From: Ovis canadensis
Lineage: Eukaryota > Chordata > Mammalia > Artiodactyla > Bovidae
Length of the DNA stretch: 64,000 nucleotides
Reading direction: 5' to 3'
Assembly: GCF_042477335.2 (NCBI RefSeq)
Contig: NC_091255.1
Span: 46,726,501 to 46,790,500, forward strand
In this document: one piece after another, positions 56,508 through 64,000 of the stretch
How the letters are laid out: each line of letters begins with the position of its first letter
Position numbering within the stretch: the first letter of the stretch is position 1
The notes under the pieces: generated by a model
The model's input: the letters and a program-made list of their open reading frames with translations, nothing else
Databases searched by the model: none
Told to the model about the DNA's origin: nothing
Made by a program: the position numbers and the translations under genes

Positions 56508-56782
56508 CTGATGTTGCTGCTGCTAAGTCGCTTCAGTCGTGTCCGACTCTGTGCGACCCCATAGACGCAGCCCACCAGGCTCCCCGTCTCTGGGATTCTC
56601 CAGGCAAGAACACTGGAGTGGGTTGCCATTTCCTTCTTCAACGCATGAAAGTGAAAGGTGAAAGTGAAGTCGCTCAGTCGTGTCCGACTCTCGCGACCCC
56701 ATGGACTGCAGCCTACCACGCTCCTCCGCCCATGGGATTTTCCAGGCAAGAGTACTGGAGTGGGGTGCCATTGCCTTCTCCG
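56508..56782 (-). mobile_element. BOV-A2 dimeric SINE
   Basis: Reverse dimer starting GTTGCTGCTGCTAAGTCGC and containing the linker GCATGAAAGTGAAAGGTGAA. The target-site duplication GACTCAGCAAA lies at 56497-56507 and 56783-56793. Confidence 0.93.
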
Positions 56783-57063
56783 GACTCAGCAAAACTGTTA
56801 TATAAATGCAGACTCCTGCTTTCTGGGGCGGAGTGCAGTAGACTCGTTTCCTTTCTCCTTTTCTTCTGATTAGAAGGATATTTGAATTCCAAGTAAGGGG
56901 GGAAAGGTCACCTTTTGGTAGACATTCTGTTTAGATTCTAATTGAACAAGGAAATGTAGAGTAAGGGGGAGATGGAAAAACCCCATGAACGTGATGTGAA
57001 GAAAAGAGACGAAAGCTTGATCACCTCCATTTTCTTTCAAGGAGGAAAAGAACATTAATTTGT

Positions 57064-57291
57064 GTGCGTGCTCAGTTGCTCCTATGAGCGTGTGCTAGGT
57101 TGCCCCAGTGGTGTCTGACTCTTTGAGACCCCATGGTATGCAGCACGCCAGGCTCCCCCATGTGGGAATTTCCAGCAAGAATACTGGAGTGGGTTGGTAT
57201 TTCCTCCTCCAGGTATTCTTCCTGACCCAGGGACCCAATCCACCTCTCCTGCATTGGCAGGGAGGTTCTTTACCACTGAGCCACCTGAGAA
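57064..57291 (-). mobile_element. Bov-tA SINE
   Basis: Reverse copy with a partly duplicated left end (GTGCTCAGTTGCTCCTATGA then AGGTTGCCCCAGTGG). Ends in the head ACCACTGAGCCACCTGAGAA. Confidence 0.88.
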
Positions 57292-57492
57292 GTGAACGTG
57301 AAAGTCGCTGAGGCTCAGTCCTGTCAGACTCTGCAACTGCATGGATTATACAGTCCATGGAATTCTCTGGGCCAGAATACTGAAGTGGGTAGCCTTTCCC
57401 TTCTCCAGGAGATCTTCCCAACCCAGGGATCGAACCTAGGTATCCTGCATTGCAGGCAGATTCTTTATCAGCTGAGCCACAAGGGAAGCCCA
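57292..57492 (-). mobile_element. Bov-tA SINE
   Basis: Reverse copy directly abutting the previous one: AAAGTCGCTGAGGCTCAGTC to TCAGCTGAGCCACAAGGGAA. Confidence 0.9.
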
Positions 57493-57504
57493 CATATTAA
57501 CCTA

Positions 57505-57965
57505 TTTAATCATTTATTCAACAAATGTTGATTTGACTGTCTTATGCTAGGCGCTGTACTGGGCAGAGGTTTCTGCACTAACGGGAGTGGAGTTTTAAGT
57601 CCAACAAAGACAGACACTAATTAATGACAGTAAAGTAGGATGAACATCATCATGAGACCGAATTTCCACATGAACAAGTTTGGGGACAGCAGTCTAGCTG
57701 AAATCAAAACTAGAACACTTGTCTCAAAGAATAAGAAACAGGTTTTTTGCCTGTTTCGGTGTGTCTTTGAGGAGGCTGGGTGAGGGAAGGGTACTCATGG
57801 ATATTGAGGGTTTCGGCCCTAAAGCCGCCCATTCGTGCAGCCAGTGTAAGGGGGAAGTTCAGGGTATCATGAATGACACCTACCAGGGGGACCTAGCCTA
57901 GCTTAGGAGGTCAGGGAAGGCCTCGAAGGGGAAGTACTTTAATCTCAACGATAAGAACTAGAAGC
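57505..57965 (-). mobile_element. L2 LINE 3' region
   Basis: TCATTTATTCAACAAATGTT, TATGCTAGGCGCTGTACTGG and GGAGGTCAGGGAAGGCCTCG in reverse L2 order; diverged. Confidence 0.6.
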
Positions 57966-58153
57966 CTTATAAAGATCTGGTGAGAAAGCCTTATAGAGAT
58001 CTGGTGAGAAATAAGATTCAAAATTTTCAAGGATGTGAACTACTGTCCAAAAGTGGTTTATATTTTACACCAAACATCAAGGGGTTCGCTTGTAAAACCA
58101 CACGCTTTAGTTTGCTAGGTTGCAGCGTTCTCAACTAACAGTCGCTTCGGCAC

Positions 58154-58433
58154 TGCTGCTGCTGCTGCTGCTAAGTCGCTTCAGTCGTGTCCGACTCTGT
58201 ACGACCCCACAGACGGCAGCCAACCAGGCTCCCCCGTCCCTGGGATTCTCCAGGCAAGAACACTGGAGTGGGTTGCCATTTCCTTCTCCAATGCATGAAA
58301 GTGAAAGGTGAAAGCGAAGTCGCTCAGTCGTGTCCGACTCTTCGCGACCCCACGGACTGCAGCCTACCACGCTCCTCCGCCCATGGGATTTTCCAGGCAA
58401 GAGTACTGGAGTGGGATGCCATCGCCTTCTCCG
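58154..58433 (-). mobile_element. BOV-A2 dimeric SINE
   Basis: Reverse dimer: (CTG)n start, TTCAGTCGTGTCCGACTCTG, linker GCATGAAAGTGAAAGGTGAA, second Bov-A unit ending GCCATCGCCTTCTCC. Confidence 0.93.
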
Positions 58434-58436
58434 ACA

Positions 58437-58706
58437 CTGCTGCTGCTGCTAAGTCGCTTCAGTGGTGTCCGACTCTGTGCGACCCCATAGACGGCCTCCT
58501 ACCAGGCTCCTCTGTCCCTGGGATTCTCCAGGCAAGAACAGTGGAGTGGGTTGCCATGTCCTTCTCCAATGCATGAAAGTGAAAGTGAAGTCGCTCAGTC
58601 GTCCGACTCAGCAACCCCGTGGACTGCAGCCTACCAGGCTCCTCCGTCCATGGGATTTTCCAGGCACGAGTACTGGAGTGGGGTGCCATTGCCTTCTCCG
58701 TCTCCG
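58437..58706 (-). mobile_element. BOV-A2 dimeric SINE
   Basis: Second reverse dimer immediately following, again starting with (CTG)n. The junctions read CGACACT at about 58432 and 58705, suggesting both copies used the same target. It ends about 30-50 bp before the CBX1 CpG island. Confidence 0.92.
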
Positions 58707-58734
58707 ACACTAGTGGTAGAAAAATTAAAACTTC

Positions 58735-59107
58735 TCGAAACCCTCGCAAACTGTGCGTGGCGCCGTGGAAGGCGCGCAGCACTTCGGGTCTTGTAGTCCG
58801 GGACGGACTCCGAGTCCCATATTGCTGTGCGGCGGGTCATCGCGCCTGCGCGGTGCGGGCGGCGGGCAGCGCAGAGTGCGAGGCTCTTTTGTTCGTCTGA
58901 GGGGAGGGCCGTTGGCAGGGGCCTGCGGTACGCCGCTTCAGTGAGGGGGCTCGACAGTGGTCACCCGGCTTGTTGCTTTTCTGGTCGCCACTCCCCCGGC
59001 CGGCCGGACAAGACCCGCCAGTAGCGCGGCACCGATTCCTCTCGGGCTTGTGGGCGCTGCTCTGAGGTGAAGAGCCCGCTAGAGGCGGGCAAGCGGGGGG
59101 ATGGCGC

Positions 59108-59138
<31 letters not shown>

Positions 59139-59250
59139 GAGCCCTGGATCAGGGGCCGCGAGCTCGCGGCGGAGGTTAGGAGCGGGGAGCGCGCCCGACT
59201 CCCTCTCCCTCCCCGCGCAGTCTTCTGCCGGGCGCAGTGGGTAGGGCGAA
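58735..59250 (+). promoter_or_regulatory. CBX1: CpG island: promoter and leader of CBX1 (inferred)
   Basis: Dense CpG sequence without TATA. An NRF1-like GCGCCTGCGC lies at 58842-58851. On the minus strand a degenerate ZNF143/THAP11-like ACTACAAGACCC is found around 58786-58797. A (CGG)10 run follows at 59109. Candidate donors for the leader exon are GAG|GTGAAG at 59066, GAG|GTTAGG near 59173 and TGG|GTAGGG near 59239; I cannot choose between them. The assignment to CBX1 (HP1-beta, an H3K9-methyl reader) rests on gene order SKAP1-SNX11-CBX1 and on orientation. No CBX1 coding sequence is in the window. Confidence 0.65.
59109..59138 (+). repeat. (CGG)10 trinucleotide repeat
   Basis: Ten uninterrupted CGG units within the CBX1 CpG island, probably in the transcribed leader or directly beside it. 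Length polymorphism is likely. Confidence 0.95.
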
Positions 59251-61802
59251 GAGCGCGAGAAGATGGAGAGGGCGGGGCGGCGAGTCCGGAGCCAGAGATT
59301 GAAGCGATTTGGGGTGGGCCGAGCGTTTGCGGGTCGCCCTTCGGCCTGAGTAGACCAAGACAATGCTACGTGGGTTGGGTGGGCGGCTGGGGGATTGGGC
59401 TGGAGAGGAAACATAGTCAATTGGGAAGAGGACGGACGGGATAGCCTGGGCGCTTGAACCAGCGTAGGGAGGGTTGACGACTGCAAGACCCGAGGTTAGA
59501 AATGTAACCTGAGAATATTGGGTCCCGCCAGGGCTGCCATAGGAACTCCGCTTGCGGAGTTGCGGAGCGGTAACTTCGAGGAAATTGTAAGCGGCTGGGG
59601 GGCAGGGCAGCCCCAAGTGTAGTGCTTTGGGGAGGTCTGTTGAGTAAATTGGGGAAGGGTCTAGAAGGAGGGGTGGTATTTGCCTGGTTTTGCTTGGGGA
59701 CTGGGGGTGGCGGGGAGAAACTGTTAGAGTAAGTGGGCGGAGGTCCCGAGAGCTTTTCTGTGAGGCTTGCTCAAGAAAAGGGAAAAACTGGCCACCGCTT
59801 GCTTCCTGGTTGATCGGCTGTAAGAATGTGTGAAGAAAAGATGGAACGCATTTTATTATCTTTTCCAGGTTTTCTGCTGCCTGCCTTCATTCCGTGTTTC
59901 CTTTAAGGCGTTAAAAAGTCCCAGTGCAAATCTTGCTTTAATTCGTCATTGATTACATAAGTTTTTATCTGGGACTGTTGCTGGTCACAAAAGGCAGTGA
60001 AGTTGTAGAAATGTGTAGATGAGTTCATATTTAAAGAATGAAGTTAGTGAGAGATTGTGAGATGGTGTGGGAAGTTGAGGGAGAACGTGGAAAAGTTCAT
60101 GAGATTGTCAGATTTTTTCCTTCAGCTCTTAAGTTTTTTAGCCAGTTTGTCCTTGGATAGAAAATTTGAACACGAAGGGAGCACTACTTTACCCCTTTTT
60201 CAAAACTTCAGATGCAAAGGTTTTTCTTGGATTGCTGTTGCATTCAGACATGTACTGGTTCGACTCTGTTGAGGTGGCATTTACAAGATCAGTTATACCA
60301 GAACCTCTAGCTGAGGGTTTAAGATACCCTTCTCAATTGTGTTAAGATTCCGGTCGGCATTTTGAATAGTTTTAAAAGGTCCAAGATTTTGGAATGGGTG
60401 CAGGAATACAGTTGGGAAATTAGTGTCTGTGTTCCAAAGTGCTTACAGATATTTATATGGAAAGTGATACGTTTGAAGAGCACATTGTTGGAATTGGCCA
60501 CTCCTTGATAAAGCTTTAGGGCAGTTCAGACTCTCCAGTCCTTTACAATTTTCTCTGTGGTGCTGTTTTCTTCATTGGCTGCTGTAGCCTAAGTTTTTTT
60601 CTTTTTTTCCATTAAAAATGTAAGTATCGTGTAGCTTTGTGCATCTAGCTTCTTGATTAAGGGAGACCGAGAAAGAATACCCTATCCTGCAGTTTGACTA
60701 CAGGATACTAATATTTTTATCATCATCTAAGGAAAGGAAGCAACCATTCTATCTTCTGGTGCCCATTTTAGAGACTAGGAAAATATTTCTTTTTGAATTC
60801 ATACTACTTAAAGAGAAGTGATGCATTTTTGTCATTTTCTAGTAGTTTACCAATGAAATCTTCCCTTTTCGTATACTGTCTCTGATGGTATAATAGATTT
60901 TCCGTTGTGTTTGATGAATTTTTGCATCATAGTTAATTTTTCTGGGTAGTTTTTTAAATAAGAGGCTAATGGCTAGTTTATGGGTTCATGTAGGATGAGC
61001 CATGCCTCTTGTTCATCCAAGACTAACACATAGTTCATTCATATTGTTGAATGAATGGATAGGGCTTTGAGATCTTCCTGAGAATTCCCTGAGTTAGCAG
61101 AATGACTCACTATGCATTTATATAATCAATTTGCCTGGTTTTGTTCTATGACATTTGGCAGAGTGAAACTGTTGCCCTTGGCGTTCTTGTCTTAGCCTCC
61201 GTTTTTAATATAGTCACCTGGGTATTAAATACAGAAAAGGTGTGCAGATTGTGTAAGTGGCAGTTTTAAATACCCTACGCCAGGACTAGGAGAGCACTCA
61301 GGATCTGGGTTTCAACAGCAAGCTACATAGTACTTTGAATATTTTCTGTTATGTAAGTATTTTGAAAATTTTGTGTCCTTTGTATGGAGCTAAGTATTTC
61401 TCAATAGAAATGTCTATTGAAAACTTGAATAGCCTTTCCAAGGTTAACTGGAGAAGTTATTTGATTAAGGACAAAATTCTGATCGTGTGAGTGTTTGAGT
61501 TACTGCCTTTAAGCTTTTGTGATTTGCTGACCAAGAGAGGATGGCCTAATTTGTCTGTGAAATTGTGCCTTTCTTTAATAGTAGCTAACACATTGAAAGC
61601 TTAACAACTGTGGTATTTGAGAAGTTAGTGTCATTACTCTGATTTTGTTGTGTTGTCTATGAATGCTTTGGTCTCTGCTTTTAATTCCAACTTAGTCATA
61701 ATTGTGGTCTTGCTTTCTAATCACTTTTATTTCATTTTAAACTAAAAGATTTGCTTCTGGTATCATTGTGTCCTGCTAATATTTACAGATGCTTGTGGCT
61801 TT

Positions 61803-61836
61803 TATATGTATAGATATAGATAGATAGATATAGTTT
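61803..61836. repeat. (GATA)n-like short tandem repeat
   Basis: TATAGATATAGATAGATAGA-type run; imperfect. Confidence 0.75.
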
Positions 61837-62467
61837 TATTTACATCAGCACAATGAAAAGGAGTTAGCCAAAGTTTTGGACACATCTCAGATAAAATTCT
61901 AATTTTATTTTCACACTGATATTCTAGTCCTAGATCCCAAAATTCGAGGACAGGGATTCCTTTAAAAATGAAAGCCCTGCTCACTGGGTATGTGGCACAA
62001 ATTCTTGTTTTTTGCTCAGTAAAGTTTTCCATCTGGAAAGCATTTGCCTCACAAACAGCTACAGCTAACGGACGAACTAAAAGCATTTAGAAACATGAGT
62101 CAGAAGGACTACAGATTGAATGTTCTATACATGCCTTCACCTGCCTTTCAGTGTCTGGTAATGCTACTGATCATAATCCAATTTGTTTGCTGAGCTTTCC
62201 CTGAAAAGCTGAGAGCTTTCAACCTCTGTTCCTTGGTTATCTGATTCTGAGACATCCATTCTTATTGCCCATATGGGGTTCAGCACCGTATGCCAGGTCC
62301 AGACCTACCTTTAATTGAGTGTCTGAGTAAAAATAAAAACAAAATGCTTTGGTAATTACAAGAAAAAGAGAAATAATACTTGGCTGAGTTGGGTAGACGT
62401 GATAGAAGAAGTAGCATTTGCACTAGCTCTTGAAGGATGGATAGGGTTTTGACTACTAGTTTTGGAC

Positions 62468-62585
62468 AGGATAATAGCAACCCACTCCAGTATTCTTGTC
62501 TGGAAAATTCCATGAACAGAAGAGCCTGGCAGGCCGCAGTCCACGGGGTCGCAAACAGTTGGACACACTGAGCGTGTGCACACAC
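62468..62585 (+). mobile_element. Bov-A SINE fragment
   Basis: GCAACCCACTCCAGTATTCT to GGACACACTGAGCGTG, followed by a short (CA)n. It lacks a tRNA head. Confidence 0.85.
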
Positions 62586-63844
62586 ACTTCTAAGTAAAGA
62601 GCAAATCCATGCGTAGAGGAAGTGTGCAGCGTACGTTCAGGTTATAGTTTTCCGTTTTGACAGGAATGTAAGATTTGTGAGGGAAGTGGGAGTATGGAAT
62701 AGGTGAATCTAAAGGGTGTTAGATGTTATACTGAGGAGTTTGGCCTTTCTAAGGAAGGTGGAGGAGACTTTGCAGAAAATTTTTTAGCAGTTACCTGCTG
62801 CTTTCCTATTCATTCTACTCCCACCCAAGATGGTTTACACCCTGCCTACCTCAGAAGTGCCTCATTGCATTTGTTAACGATAGTTCCCTGGGCTTAAATT
62901 GCCCCACTCCAGTCCCGCTTTTCAAATGCTGTTGGAGCCTTACCTCAAATCCTGACTTTTCAAAACCTCTAGTCACCCTAGCTATTTATTTTTCTAAACC
63001 CCTATAATACTTTTGTGGCTACTTATTCTTGCTTATATTTATTTTGCTAATTATTACATACTCCTGTTATTTCTGCTGTTGAAATGAAACTGAACTTCAG
63101 TTGCTTTTGTACTTTTTTGTATGTTTTTAATCTTACATTCCTGGTTCTGTGTCTTACCCTTCGGAGACTTTGGGAATTTTCCTATGCTTCAGAAAGCCTT
63201 AGTTTCCTGAAATGGACTTAATAGTGTTTGTTGTGAGAGTTGAATTAAGTGCCTTTCTATGCATTAAGTGTTCAGTATTCAGCAAAAGTTATGTTATATT
63301 AAAAGTTATATTTTCAAAAGCCTCTACTTCTGTGAGTCTGCAGATCCTGCTACCCTAGCCCAACAGTTCCATTTGCCGGGGTCAAAGGGGTTCCTGTGAT
63401 GTGGAACTTGCAGAAGCTTTCAGTGCTTTAGCTGGAATGAATTGGTTACCTTTTTCCACCCAGGCTGTTAGTAAATGCTTATTGTTTTGATTTGTTTTTT
63501 TAATAGATGGTATTAAAAGCTAGTAGAGCTGTAGCCATTAACTTTTATGCTGTTAACTGACTAGGCCTTGAACCTAAGCTAGAGGCAAAAGACAGGTAAG
63601 GAAAACATGGAATGGAAAAAGGAGCTAGATGAAGGAGGAGTGAAGTGGGGAGTGAAATACACGGTAATGATCAGCTGGTTCTTGCCTGCTGCTCCCTCAG
63701 TCTAGCTCTTTCTACCTGGCCACACTTCTGTTCCTCAGATAAAGCAGGCTCTTCTCACCCTAGGACTTTGAACCCACTGTTCTCCAAATTTGGTATATTT
63801 TCCTAAGTTTTGCCGAGTTGTCTCCTTAAAATCTTTGTTGAATT

Positions 63845-63972
63845 TATTACAGTAATGCTTCTGTTTCATGTTTTGGTGGCGAAGCATGTGGAATCTTAGC
63901 TCCCTGACAATAACCCACACCCTCTGCATTGGAAGGCGAGATCTTAACCACTGCACCACTAGGGAAGTCCCA
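63845..63972 (-). mobile_element. CHR-type tRNA-Glu SINE
   Basis: Reverse copy: GAAGCATGTGGAATCTTAGC, ACCCACACCCTCTGCATTGG and CCACTGCACCACTAGGGAAG; a few bases are missing in the B-box region. Confidence 0.85.
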
Positions 63973-64000
63973 TTAATGTTTTCTTGCTTCTTCTCTGAGC

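Larger units (their letters stand above)
46760..58730. other. Intergenic region between divergent SNX11 and CBX1
   Basis: About 12 kb, dominated by the retroelements listed separately. Unique-looking stretches remain at 48.13-49.25, 49.4-50.17, 51.56-52.3, 55.05-55.98 and 56.14-56.5 kb. The first two hold medium-sized open frames on both strands that I do not recognise. The others show nothing beyond A/T-rich DNA. Confidence 0.7.
59251..64000 (+). other. CBX1: CBX1 intron 1 (5' part, inferred)
   Basis: Sequence changes from G/C-rich to A/T-rich by about 59.8 kb. No chromodomain or chromoshadow coding segment was seen. It contains a Bov-A fragment (62468), a CHR SINE (63845) and a short GATA run (61803). 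Long stretches (59.8-62.4 and 62.6-63.8 kb) hold nothing I recognise. Confidence 0.55.

Noticed and set aside
58154-58706. Tandem repeat array considered as a CRISPR-like or satellite array
   Set aside because: The units are Bov-A monomers of two dimeric SINEs with normal linkers; there are no short regular repeats with unique spacers.
59067-59444. 125-codon plus-strand ORF and overlapping minus ORFs in the CpG island
   Set aside because: G/C-rich DNA has few stops. The frames encode Arg/Ala/Gly/Pro-rich translations of the CGG run and match neither CBX1 nor another family.

Overview
This is ruminant (bovid) nuclear DNA. The evidence is the repeat load: Bov-tA and BOV-A2 SINEs, CHR-type tRNA-Glu SINEs and the BovB retrotransposon are present in many copies, many of them with intact target-site duplications. 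The gene order SKAP1 - SNX11 - CBX1 matches human 17q21.32 (from memory, the corresponding cattle block is on chromosome 19). The sequence does not tell cattle from sheep, goat or buffalo.

Layout. (1) 1-28480, + strand: the 3' end of SKAP1, a T-cell adaptor. Only the last two coding exons are inside the window (4857-4957 and 26035-26136); together they make the C-terminal SH3 domain and the stop. A small downstream 3' UTR exon near 28376-28480 is inferred. The 21 kb last coding intron holds the apparent orthologue of the miR-1203 hairpin (9613-9697), inside an approximately 12 kb stretch (9.2-21.0 kb) with no recognisable ruminant SINE. (2) 28481-37550: convergent intergenic DNA with SINEs, a MER5A copy and an unrecognised 244-codon ORF. 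(3) 37550-46760, - strand: the complete SNX11 gene. Six coding exons join to an intact 270-residue PX-domain sorting nexin, with a non-coding first exon in a CpG-rich promoter near 46.4-46.7 kb. (4) 46760-58730: intergenic DNA packed with retroelements, including a BovB copy inserted into an L1, a doubly hit SINE target and two adjacent dimeric BOV-A2 copies. (5) 58730-64000, + strand: a CpG island with a (CGG)10 tract, interpreted from gene order as the promoter, non-coding first exon and start of intron 1 of CBX1 (HP1-beta). No CBX1 coding exon is inside the window.

The three genes are not a functional unit. SKAP1 is an immune-cell adhesion adaptor, SNX11 an endosomal phosphoinositide-binding protein and CBX1 a chromatin reader. 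SKAP1 and SNX11 converge tail to tail; SNX11 and CBX1 diverge from promoters about 12 kb apart. I found no bacterial, phage or CRISPR-like system. The points most worth a second look are the miR-1203 locus with a changed seed region, the SINE-free interval, an upstream ORF that overlaps the SNX11 start, the 244-codon ORF, and the nested retroelements.
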